Positions 55,336 through 64,000 of a stretch of DNA of 64,000 nt are shown one piece after another. The stretch comes from Diphasiastrum complanatum (taxonomy: Eukaryota; Streptophyta; Lycopodiopsida; Lycopodiales; Lycopodiaceae): NCBI GenBank assembly GCA_029204225.1, contig CM055104.1:47502451-47566450 (forward strand), read 5' to 3'. The notes beneath the pieces were generated by a model. That model was not told where the DNA came from, ran no database searches, and saw only the letters and a program-made list of their open reading frames with translations. The position numbers were made by a program, and so were the translations under genes. Each line of letters starts with the position of its first letter. Within the stretch, counting starts at the first letter, position 1.

Positions 55336-56174
55336 TGATAAATTTTACAGTTTTTAGGACAATAATGATTGTACTTTACAATCATAGAGAGTTATTGGTT
55401 GCTTAATCAATGAATCTATCAAGTTCTACACATTAGATCTTGATCTAGATTCACTACACTTGGATTTAAGCAAGAGCAAAGGATCAACACATCATTTTTT
55501 AGTGAGAGCGGCTTCACACGTGTGGAGTACTGTCCACTCTACGGCCTGCACCTGAAACAACAAGTACAATGATACTAGATAGCAATCATGCATAAAAATC
55601 ACAAGACAAATGACTAGAAATCTCACAAAAGTGTAGAGTGCAAAAGTCTCATCAATTTTTTTAGCAAAATGATGATCCTTTTATGAATCAAGTACATCCA
55701 TGAGTCTGGTACAGTCCAGCAGGCCTTCACACGTGTGAAGAGTGCCACATCACTCAGATCTATCCATTTTATCCATCCTTGATCCTTATCCAATAGTTGA
55801 TCCAAAAAGCTAGTCTCCTAGAATAGTAATATTAACTACAAAATAGGATCTAAGGAAAATGGTCAACTCTTATCTTCTAGTACTCTATACACACGTGTGA
55901 ACATCCACTTGCCATGTGGGAGCATTTACTCATGCACATGCAAGGAAAAGCTAATTTGTAGGTGACTAGTCAACTTGACTAAAAACTAGTCATTTCATGT
56001 TCACACTAACTAGAATGATACAAAATCAATTTGGATATATACAAACATGAAAAGTACATCCTTTCACACGTGGGAACAGGCTCCACACGTGTGAAATCAT
56101 ATCATCAACATATTCTAATGTTTGATCAATATTTACATGAACCAATGTCAAGTGAGAAGTGACAATTTTCAACA
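55336..56174 (-). repeat. copia-3 5' LTR
   Basis: 839 bp. Compared with the 3' LTR it lacks a short segment after 55800. The CACACGTGTG palindromes are conserved. Confidence 0.95.
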
Positions 56175-56249
56175 GTTTTGACAATCCCAAAAAGTGGCCA
56201 TCCCTGTGAGACTTGCGTAGCTGACCGGCTAGTCGGCTTTGATACCACA

Positions 56250-56845
56250 TGTTGCGCCGGCGCCTCAAAGGGCACTGGGACTTGAGCGGTTTCTTCAACA
56301 CGCGCTTAATTCTAACATTCATCCATCATGCACTTACGTAAAAGCAAACTTAGAAACGTAACAAGCTTAACCATTCAGACTTAAGAAAACTGGAATCCCA
56401 ACCAACCCGAAAGCCAACTCAGAATCCGTCCCCAAAAGGTAACCAAAGGCAAAGACAAGCCACACATGAAACCCAAGGCACAGTGGTCGCCAAACCGACC
56501 AATTGGCATCGCGGCGAGCCACACGTCGGTGACGTGGACCCTTGGACACCGGCGACACAAAAAGGTTGTAATAAGGGTCCTTCCACTTGGACCACTCCCG
56601 GAGGCGAAACCGAAGTAATCATCCCAAGGATCAACTTTATTAAATCTGGAAGATGATACATTCATACATGGACTGACTGGTCTCGGGGCCACCAACACGT
56701 GCTGGGCATTGTGCCTGGCTCGTGCTGGTAGAGGGAGCTGAGACCTAGCGACTGGATTCCTGGCGCTGGTTGAGCTGCCCAAGTTTCTGTCTGCCGGATG
56801 CCTCCTATAGTTTTGGTGTGATTCGGCGCGCCCCCTCTGTCCTGG
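56250..56845 (-). repeat. Right direct repeat (putative 5' LTR) of gag-only element
   Basis: Starts TGTTGCGCCGGCGCC next to the primer site; similarity to the left copy ends at CTGTCCTGG. Confidence 0.75.
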
Positions 56846-57070
56846 AAAATAGTGCTTTCTGGTAAAGCACGCTTTTCTAGACTTAGTTTTTATGTTGCTG
56901 ATTAAGCCTGGCAGAATCAGTCTAGCTCTCGGACATGGGTCCCAGGAGCCGTCCCGGCGGCAGAATCAACTTGACTCCTCACTAGGCCATGACTCGAGCT
57001 CTAGAGCTAGCTCATGACTTGTGACTACTTGACTGGCTCACCACAGGTCGGAGGCTCAGTCCTTGACTTT
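56846..57070. other. Junction segment between gag-only element and gypsy remnant
   Basis: No domain seen; contains CTCGAGCTCTAGAGCTAGCTC-like short palindromes near 56995. Confidence 0.4.
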
Positions 57071-57075
57071 CTAAC

Positions 57076-57714
57076 TTGCTCTGGGACCAAGAAGAGCGTC
57101 ACCCCTTAGAGTCTTACAGGGCACACTGGGTGCACCCGAGTCAGCTTTACAACATTGATGGAGCCCACCCCCCAGATGTGTACGATAAGGATCCACCTCA
57201 CGACATAGCAGCTCAAGCAACCCCATCTGGCGGCATCCACACGATCCCAAATTTTGGCAAGCTGCCAAAGGAGGTTGATGTCCCAACGGCCAGTGCATTT
57301 TCTCATGCGCACAGTCTACTCAAGGATCTCAACTGGCTGCTGCAAGATCGACTCCACCACCATCACCGAGCAAAGTCATAAATGAAAGCTAAACAAAACC
57401 TTGAGCTCCACAACCAACAATTGCAACAAGAAGCAGATCACGCAAAGCAACAAATGACCACGATGCAACACGAGATGGATGCAATGCGCTCTAGCATCCA
57501 ATCTTACCAACAGATGGTCCCAATGTTGCAACAGTCACAAAAACACCATGACGCCCAACTCCAGGCAAAAAAGTTGCAGACTGCATGCCAAATCATTATA
57601 ACTCTCAGAAAAGAAGGGATTATCCCTGACAAAAAATTTGTGATGAACAAAAACAAACGATTGATTTTTATTTGTCAGTTTCACCTCAACCAAATTCCTC
57701 TTCGGTCCCCGTAG
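57076..57714 (+). pseudogene. Gypsy-related ORF with coiled coil
   Basis: Plus-strand frame with QLYNIDGAHPPDVYDKDPP and a Pro/His-rich segment, then after one stop (57379) a Gln-rich heptad stretch (LELHNQQLQQEADHAKQQMT...). It directly precedes the integrase fragment. Its role is unknown; it could be the coiled-coil part of a gag or an accessory ORF. Confidence 0.5.
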
Positions 57715-57789
57715 AAAAAATACAATGAGCTCTTGGCCAAACTTCGGACCTGTCATAAGATGCTGCAAAATTTTGAAACTCAAAAGTCT

Positions 57790-58160
57790 AAATAACAATT
57801 CACAAAGATACGGAAGAATACTTGAGGAAATGCGATGTATGTCAACGAGTCAAGAGACCCACCGGGACCAATTTTGACTTACTACACCCGGTCATGGCCC
57901 AAGCACCATTTGAGAAGTGGAAATTGGACTATATCGGTCCTATCCACCCATCAGCAAGGAGTACCCAAGCCCGATACATCATCGTGGCAACAAATCATCT
58001 TACCAAATGGGTCGAAGCCAAGGCTGTACGAGTGGCTGATGCCAGGACTACTGCCAAGTTCTTGTATGAGAATATCAGTGTACACTACGGACGTCCGGTC
58101 GAGATAGTTAGCGATCGGGGGAGCCACTTTGTCAATGAGACCATCAAGGTCTTATTGGAG
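57790..58160 (+). pseudogene. Ty3/gypsy integrase, truncated before the catalytic Glu
   Basis: YLRKCDVCQRVKRP is the CxxC half of the zinc-binding domain. FEKWKLDYIGPIHP carries the first catalytic Asp, YIIVATNHLTKWVEAKAV the central strand, and VEIVSDRGSHFVN the second Asp. The sequence leaves the family after INLENFF-like LLENFF at about 58155, so the third catalytic residue (Glu) and the C-terminus are missing. Confidence 0.85.
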
Positions 58161-59240
58161 AATTTTTTCGTGAAATTACTGGGTTGAAAAAACAGAATGC
58201 AGAGCTAGAAAAACAGCTTGATGCTTTGCTTGCGACCAGTGAACCTCCTGCCACGCCTCAAAGTGCCCCGCCAGCCAGCGCACAAGCCTCCAACTCGGCC
58301 AATTTTGAATTTGATGTGTCCTTTTCCATTGACGACATTAGCGAGGGAGACCCATCTGCGGTTGCCGCCACACAAGACCTTCTGTCCCCCAATGATTCGC
58401 GCACAACAAGGCCAAGCCACGACATAGCCACACCTAGGGCCAAACCTATCTTTAAGAAACCACAGTCTCTTGAAGAATCCATCCAAGAGTACAAGGCCAC
58501 TTATCCAAAAGAAGAGATGCGAGGGGGATATGTGTTGCCATGCTCCGTAGCTGAAATCAAAGGCAAGAAAAAATAGATCATCGAGCAGCTGGCACCCCAA
58601 CCCATATGGCGCAACATCCTCTTCAAGGACGACAAAAAGGTCCTGGCCGAATATTTTTGAATTCCCAGGTATCTGTGCGTGAATTCCCGCTATCTATCCA
58701 TCCCCAGGCGAGCAACGTGGCCCGAAACGCAAGAGGATGCCAATGCACCACCAAACTGGCCCATTATTCCAAACCCCAGGACTTGGAAGAACCAGGCAAA
58801 TTTCCAGTACGCCTTGGAGCAATTTCACCACAGGCACCACCAATCGGTTGATTCCATGGTGCGGCAAGCAGCGCTCAACTGCAAGGAGCTTGCTTTCCTT
58901 AGTACTCTCGAATTCCATTGGGATCGCTCCTTGGGTCCCTTGTTTTTCGATCCCAACACCCCTTTCCCTAGCCTCAAATGTAAGGACCAGTTAACCGTGG
59001 CACGAATTATTACCGAGCAGCAATGATGGCATCCCAACATGCAGCACGAGTGGAAGAGTGGCAACGCTCCCAATGATTGTCCCATAGCTCCCATGTGTTC
59101 GGGCCTCTCAAGGATGACAACACTATGAGCCCAAGCACTGGAGGATTACGGAAAACTCATCCAGGAAATCTGCAAGAACAATGAAGCGCAAGACGCCGAG
59201 CTGCAGGAAGCCCTATTCATGAAACTGGCAACCATTTAGT
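58160..59240 (+). pseudogene. Unidentified retroelement ORF downstream of integrase
   Basis: After a frame change the sequence encodes FREITGLKKQNAELEKQLDA (coiled coil), a Ser/Pro/Ala-rich acidic region (FSIDDISEGDPSAV), KPQSLEESIQEYKATYPKEE, and after a stop ATWPETQEDANAPPNWPIIP, TWKNQANFQYALEQFHHRHH and FLSTLEFHWDRSLGPLFFDP. I do not recognise it as gag, pol or env. Its position just before the purine tract suggests an additional 3' ORF or gag-like piece brought in by deletion. Several stops (58574, 58658, 59024, 59126) disrupt it. Confidence 0.45.
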
Positions 59241-59250
59241 AGCGGGGGAG
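59239..59250 (+). other. Polypurine tract of gypsy remnant
   Basis: GTAGCGGGGGAG directly before an LTR starting TGTGGGGGCC; the usual gypsy arrangement. Confidence 0.75.
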
Positions 59251-60240
59251 TGTGGGGGCCGGAATACAAGGCCTAAGAGACATTTCAATGGAGCTCGAGA
59301 GAACTGAGGAAAGTAGTACCTAACAGGGAAGAAGGTAATGTAAATATCAATTTTGTGCAAGCATGGTATCTTGTGCGTATAAGCCCATCTTGAAGAGCCG
59401 TCAATAGATAAGTTGCGTTAGGCACCTTGCATGCATAAGTCCAACCTGTGGTGCCATTAGTCACTAGGGAGCAAGAGACTAATTTTTGCAAGTCCCAAGG
59501 TTTAAACTTAGACTTAATAAAGTATGCAAAAGTCAATGTCAAGATTCTTAAAAAGAACTTACATTTCATATTGAGACTTAAAATTCCTAGTCCCATAAGA
59601 GTGGAAAGGACACTCCACAAGCTTCTATAAAGAGAAGCCTTTTTATGTAATTTCTATCCTTAATGCAAGAGAGCTAAGTGCTACCATTTTGGGTCCACTT
59701 GTGCTAATTTTGGTGTGTGGCTAATCATAGTGTGGCTTTATGCTCATTGCTTTTGTTTCTAAGTTCTTGCTATTTTAGCCCATGTTAGCATATGTGCTTA
59801 ATCATTGTGTGTTTTTTATTTAGTGGAGCTTTTTAGAGAGTTTGTGGAAGAATGTATGAGTCAGTAGAGAGGGAAGAGAGAGAGAGAGGAGAAAGTGTGG
59901 AAGAGTGTGTTAGAGTTAGTGTGGTTTTGGTTTTAAAGTTAGTACTATTTGGTTTTAGTTGTGTTTTCAAGGCATCTTGCTTGCAAGTAGAAATAGTGTT
60001 AACCCTTTTGTTTTGCATGCGTCTTCAAGGCTCCTAGGTTCGAGCCCTACTTCTCGTGCTACAAAAGACTTAGGAGGAGAAGGTGGAAGCCTCCAACTTC
60101 TCAGCAACTTTATTTGAGACAAATTTGCTTGTATGGCCTCATGTTTACATTTGTACATTTGTGTTAATATACTAGTCTTTTGCTGGCTTCCAATATTTAT
60201 TTTGTAAATATCTTTTCACTTGTAATTTTGCATGTTTTTG
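59251..60240 (+). repeat. 3' LTR of plus-strand gypsy remnant
   Basis: Starts TGTGGGGGCCGGAAT after the purine tract. A TATA-like CTATAAAGAG is at 59626. The end was not determined; it must lie before the exon at 60614. The 5' LTR is absent. Confidence 0.55.
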
Positions 60241-60613
60241 TCATATCTATGATGGACATCATTAAAGGTAAAGAAGAACCAATAGCCATGGAATGATCAA
60301 TGCAGGCCAAAACCATTTACTTATGTTACACAAAATTTATGCCACTTAAATGATGTATGAAAAATTCATTCCGGCCACTGGATGAGCCACTTGCAGCTAC
60401 TTGGCCAAATGGGTGGAGACATTGACCCCCCACTTTGAGCTTTTGAAATCCATTGTGTGCCAATTGTTATGGCAAATCAATGTACTATACTCTATCCATT
60501 CATTTCGTTTTTTTGTGCTCTCTCCAAAACTTAGTTCATTGTAATATTTTGAAAAAAAAAAATGTGGACTCAGACTTGTTAAAATTTTCAAACACTAGAA
60601 TGTAGGCTCATAC

Positions 60614-60753
60614 TTGCAAAATTGTGCAGCGAGCTTTACTTCATTCTTTGTCTCTCCAGATAGAACAGGTTCTATCAATGAAGTCAACAAATAAAATAGC
60701 TCCTCTCTATATCTCATACTTCGGAAGGGAATTGGAAGATGGCAAAACCAAAC
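60614..60753 (-). pseudogene. ParB/methylase-like gene, exon E (last before giant intron)
   Basis: Acceptor ttgctttgcag at 60754 and donor CAA|gtatga at 60613. It encodes VWFCHLPIPFRSMRYREELF and LLTSLIEPVLSGETKNEVKL without stops. It is assigned to the same gene as 60846-62242 by strand, spacing, open frame and splice sites. No domain was recognised. Confidence 0.5.
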
Positions 60754-60845
60754 CTGCAAAGCAAGTGAAATCCACACTGTTACAAAAAAATTGGTTGCAT
60801 GGAACTATTGTGAATGCAAAAGCTAATCGCACAAGAAAGGCAAAC

Positions 60846-61181
60846 CTCCAGTATCCTGACATAGGTCATATATCTTTGTAACTTCAACTTTCAAAGCTTC
60901 ATAGAAGACTTCTTTTCCAACATGTCTCAATAGCAACATCTGCCAGTCTAAGTGTTTAGCTTCTCCAATCCCATTGTGAATCCTTTTTCTTCTAGATTTT
61001 TTGTGGTTATGAGTCTACACCATTGCTCTCCATGTTTGGGATCAACAACACCCAACAGTTTACTCATTCTATTCCCATATTTATTTAGCACTCGCAAGTC
61101 CACTTCCATTTTTTGTTTGAGGTCTGTTGATGCCCCCTCTTTTTTCATTATCAACTCATCAACTTCACGCTGAATTTCATT
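60846..61181 (-). pseudogene. ParB/methylase-like gene, exon D
   Basis: Acceptor ttgatgttcag, first residues NEIQREVDELIMKKEG, then KQKMEVDLRVLNKYGNRMSK and DPKHGEQWCRLITTKNLEEK. A one-base frameshift near 60948 separates GLEKLN from HLDWQMLLLRHVGKEVFYEA and EVTKIYDLCQDTGG. Donor GAG|gtttgc. The charged helical content is high. The splice phase fits exon C. Confidence 0.5.
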
Positions 61182-61277
61182 CTGAACATCAAATTGACAA
61201 ACAATCATGTTTTTGCAAAACAATGATACATAATAACACCAAATAACATTTAATACTGAAATAACATCAATACTCAC

Positions 61278-61741
61278 ATTGTACACTATCTTTGCCAACA
61301 TGTATCTCGTGAGAGGATACCATGGCAAATTTATCTTCTTTCACTCCAGCTCTCTAACCTTTTGAACATGTGCCAACTCCTCCGCTGTAAATTTGTTCTC
61401 GAAAAAGGATGCATCACTTTCTCCGAGCTTTTTAACAGAATATAGTACATCTTTAAGTTCTATCCTCACAAGAGGAGTGTTTATCCTTGTCGAAACGAAA
61501 AGATTAATTGATCTCTTCTAGCCAGGCCTTCGTACGATGATTGTCGTCCCAACAAAGGAACATCTTGCCAGATAGATCTGCCCAATCTTCATTATTTGCA
61601 AGCTCTTCCTCAAAAGATTCATTTATTTCCAACCAGATTGGGTCCCAAGTGCATTTGATATCATCATTTACTTTCACCGACACACCACCGACTCCATGTA
61701 AAAATAGCACAAATGCACCTTTCTCAAGATAACCATCCATC
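61278..61741 (-). pseudogene. ParB/methylase-like gene, exon C (D-x-NHR motif)
   Basis: Acceptor aacctttag and donor AAT|gtgagt. It encodes DGYLEKGAFVLFLHGVGGVS, then WDPIWLEINESFEEEL, then DLSGKMFLCWDDNHRTKAWL. The last part resembles the ParB/sulfiredoxin-like DG-N-HR-xA nucleotide-binding motif (here D-D-N-H-R). A one-base shift near 61508 is needed to continue into VRIELKDVLYSVKKLG and FTAEELAHVQKV. A TGA at 61341-61343 precedes KKINLPWYPLTRYMLAKIVY. The ParB-like assignment rests on one motif and is inference. Confidence 0.5.
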
Positions 61742-61845
61742 CTAAAGGTTTATTTTAGGACTTTCTTTAGTGGGCCGACTTGCCGATCACTCTCAAAAAT
61801 ATAAATTCGTCATAAGGGAACTAGAGGTGGAGGTGTATTTCTTAC

Positions 61846-62242
61846 CATTCAGAGTCTTTTCATGGTTGCTGATAGCATCTCCACATGGAAGTTTTGAGGA
61901 ATCTTTGAGATTTCATCTTTTTCTTTCTTACCTTTTTTTTTTTTTTTTGGCTTCGTCTTCTACTTCATCCATATTGCCTTCCTCTTGCAAATCTTCTTGT
62001 ATTTGTTGAAGCTCGTCCGGCATCTCATCCTCTTCAAGCATTTTCTCTATCTCCGTGAAAATTTCATCTTCAGAGACAAGAACAATTACTGGTTGATCTT
62101 GGACCTCGGTATCAGCTACGTCATCAAGAATATCTTCTCTCCGTCTTGCCATGTCCCCGTTAAATTCAGTAGCAAATATATCAACTGATGAATGCTCGGC
62201 TTCAATCACAAATTTTCTATACATGGACCTGGCCATAACCAT
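61846..62242 (-). pseudogene. ParB/methylase-like gene, exon B (acidic N-terminal region)
   Basis: It opens at ATG 62242, just after a consensus acceptor (tatttgcag), so it may be internal. RKFVIEAEHSSVDIFATEFN is followed by a strongly acidic segment (EIEKMLEEDEMPDELQQIQE) and a poly-Lys run over a 17-18-nt A tract near 61935. One frame change at the A tract gives KKEKDEISKIPQNFHVEMLS and MKRL, then a TGA three bases before donor G|gtaaga. The 5' end of the gene was not found. Confidence 0.45.
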
Positions 62243-62274
62243 TCTGCAAATATCACATAATAGACCAAAATTGG

Positions 62275-62760
62275 AAGTGTGTCTAAATATTCACGGATCT
62301 GTTTCTTAGTTTTGAGAGCAAATTTTTGGGCCTTGGAGCACGAATACCTTGCATGCCGGCATGCAAGGTATTCTTGCTCTAGGAACGGCTGCAGGGCCAA
62401 AAAATTTGCCCTGACAACGAGCTCCAAGGGCAAATTTTTTTTGCCCTTGGAGCATAAAGCCTTGCACACCGGCATGCAAAGCTTTCATGCTCCAATGGCA
62501 AAAACATTTTGCCCCAGGATCGTGCTGTAGGGCAAATTTTCTAGGACCTGCAGCACGAAAAAAATTTGCCGGGCGTGCAAGCTCTGGGCAGCACCTGGAG
62601 AAAAAATCTTTTGCCGCAAGATCGCCGCTGCAGGGCCAAAAATATTTTCCTTGTGGGCATGCAAGCAATGCTAGCACCTGGGGCAAAAAAAATTTTGGCC
62701 TCAGGATCGCGTTGTAGGGCAAAATAATTTGCCAGATGAACTTGTTGCCATAGCTAAAAA
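62275..62760. repeat. Palindromic, GC-richer repeat cluster
   Basis: About five diverged units, each with GGCATGCAAG, GCAGGGC and GGCAAA-T(n)-TTTGCC elements in both orientations. A 30-bp perfect palindrome is at 62343-62372 (arms AATACCTTGCATGCC). Inverted GGGCAAATTTTTTTTGCCC-like arms are near 62430-62450. Chance open frames run through it on both strands. Confidence 0.8.
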
Positions 62761-62808
62761 ACATAAGCTCAACAGAAAGAAGCTGATAGAGCGAAGATAA
62801 TGACTCAC

Positions 62809-64000
62809 CTTCAAGCTAAAACATAGTATCCATGATATGCTTGGACAATATGGAGGAGCTTGATTTGTTTCCATCTGCAATCAACTACTCACTTCCAGCT
62901 CTTCTATCCCAAACTTGTATCGAAACTTGCTACAATGAACATCCCCTATTTGCAATCGGCTTTGTCATTTTCAAAAACCATTTCCTTTCCATGAACCCTT
63001 TGAACTCTCTCAAAAAGTATTTGCTCTCAGAATTTCTGTTCTCTGAGATAATCTTCAGAAACGCTCTGCTCTGAGTGCTATGAGCAACTCTAGAATATCA
63101 AAACTCTGGAATGAAAGGGTGAAACATGTTTGGAGAGACCCGTGAAACGCTTTTCGAGAGACCCGTTTTTTTGAAGTTGAAGCTGTTCAAATTTGAAACC
63201 GTTGAAAGGTCTAAATTTGCACTTCTTTCAGAGGCTGTCATATGAAACGCAAATTGCAACGGTTTGCCCTTCAATCCACCTCATTGGAAGTGACCTTGAA
63301 AACACATTAGATTTAGAGTGCAAATACAACCTTTTCTACCCTAAACCCTGAAACTGTAAAAAAAAAGATTATGTGGGCTTTCTATTGACATGGGCCAAAC
63401 ACCTACCCAACAGGCTTGGAATATGACATGTACCCTGAACTTTTAGCATGATGGGCCTTTTTTGTTTCTTTTTTACCTTTCAACCGAAGCATATATTTCA
63501 AGAGTACTTTTCAAAAAAAATATATACATGTATTTTCAAACCCTACAACTACCAATACATATATTTTTATTTATATTTTACAATACGATTTCCAAGACTT
63601 GAAGCGGGGTTTGCCATTTCTTTGACACGCTTTTTTAATTTTTTGCCTTACTTTTAAAGGCAAACTAGCCCTTGGCGTGTATTGCAGCTTCGAAATACTG
63701 AATATAGATGGAAAATGCCAAAACATTTTTTGAAGGCACTCAAATTAATACAGATTCTTATTTACCGTTCTTTAATAATATCTCATTTTATTCTAACTTT
63801 CCATCAATAAATGATTGTGGGGCCTATGATCTAAATAAGAAGTACATGGCATTTACTCTTGGACGAAAATGGCCTGTTTTTTTTTAAAATTAAACTAAAT
63901 GACCATGGTTCAGAGAAGGATGTTATGAGAAGCCACATAATTTTTCTTGGTTTGTGAACCAAGAATCTAGTGGCCAACATCCACTACATTATAGATTTTG
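62809..64000. other. Unassigned right end
   Basis: A 66-nt minus-strand open piece (62809-62874, METNQAPPYCPSISW...) lies between ttgcag and a perfect gtgagt donor, but its phase does not fit the exon at 62242, so I do not assign it. The rest to 64000 shows no gene or element I can name. Confidence 0.35.

Larger units (their letters stand above)
49881..56174 (-). mobile_element. copia-3: young, nearly intact Ty1/copia retrotransposon
   Basis: A 6.29-kb minus-strand element. LTRs are 55336-56174 (5', 839 bp) and 49881-50742 (3', 862 bp), TGATAAATTTTACAG...TTTTCAACA. They are almost identical except for a 20-odd-bp deletion in the 5' copy. The primer site TGGTATTAGAGC is at 55324-55335, and a purine tract (GTGAGGAGAAG) lies beside the 3' LTR. 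The flanking pentamers are GTTCT and GTTTT, a TSD with one change. The whole polyprotein is open in two frames joined at 53230. Confidence 0.95.
47096..56845 (-). mobile_element. Gag-only LTR retroelement (TR-GAG-like), split by copia-3
   Basis: 590-596-bp direct repeats at 47096-47685 and 56250-56845 flank a single gag region (47686-49280), a repeat-rich leader and a primer site TGGTATCAAAGC (56236-56247, two bases from the right repeat). copia-3 (49881-56174) sits in the leader. No protease, RT or integrase is present. This suggests a non-autonomous gag-bearing element. The outer LTR edges lack a clear TG...CA and no TSD was found, so boundaries are tentative. Confidence 0.6.

Noticed and set aside
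62279-62764. Overlapping frames up to 152 codons on both strands
   Set aside because: They run through the palindromic repeat cluster and show no splice or domain support.
62809-62874. First exon of the methylase-like gene (METNQAPPYC...)
   Set aside because: Good donor and acceptor, but its phase is incompatible with the exon at 62242 without an additional exon.
1-64000. CRISPR arrays, bacterial operons, rRNA or tRNA genes
   Set aside because: None seen; spliced genes and LTR elements show nuclear plant DNA, and no cloverleaf or rRNA segment was recognised.

Overview
The window is nuclear DNA of a land plant. It holds spliced genes with GT-AG introns, Ty1/copia elements primed by the tRNA-iMet 3' end (TGGTATCAGAGC and close variants), Ty3/gypsy fragments, and a plant-type exosome gene with a telo-box and a site II motif upstream. 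One gene is stretched to 28 kb by introns full of old repeats. That, plus a gene resembling a ParB/DNA-methylase fusion (unusual in plants), suggests a large-genome lineage such as a fern, lycophyte or gymnosperm. The species cannot be fixed from the sequence.

Layout. 1-1334: 5' end of a minus-strand gypsy element (gag remnant, primer site, LTR). 1335-8418: an unidentified Cys/His-rich minus-strand reading frame, cut by a complete but decayed copia element (copia-1, 2092-8147, TSD TGCTT) and cut again near its 3' end by the gypsy LTR. 8419-10071: no gene; a TC microsatellite and a 34-bp duplication. 10249-38373: an intact seven-exon plus-strand gene for the exosome core subunit MTR3/RRP41L (262 aa). 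Intron 2 (14 kb) carries old TE and tandem-repeat material. Intron 6 carries copia-2 (31387-36572, TSD AGTAA) and a possible 111-nt cassette exon. 38374-40529: a spacer between convergent genes, with a 356-bp hAT-type MITE (perfect 8-bp TSD) and a very AT-rich tract.

40530-62242 (minus): pieces of what I interpret as one decayed gene. The 5' exons (60.6-62.2 kb) carry a ParB-like D-x-NHR motif. The 3' exons (40.5-41.7 kb) carry a beta-class N6-adenine/N4-cytosine DNA methyltransferase domain (DIPY and DLFSGSSTT motifs). The 19 kb between them is a TE graveyard: a 39-bp tandem array, a gypsy gag-RT remnant, a lone copia LTR, a gag-only LTR element split by a young nearly intact copia (copia-3, 49881-56174), and a plus-strand gypsy remnant with integrase and 3' LTR. 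From 62.2 kb to the end are an unusual palindromic repeat cluster and sequence I could not assign.

The only clearly functional gene is MTR3/RRP41L, which acts in 3'-5' RNA processing. The methyltransferase gene is the most unusual object, but several stops and frameshifts suggest that this copy is a pseudogene.
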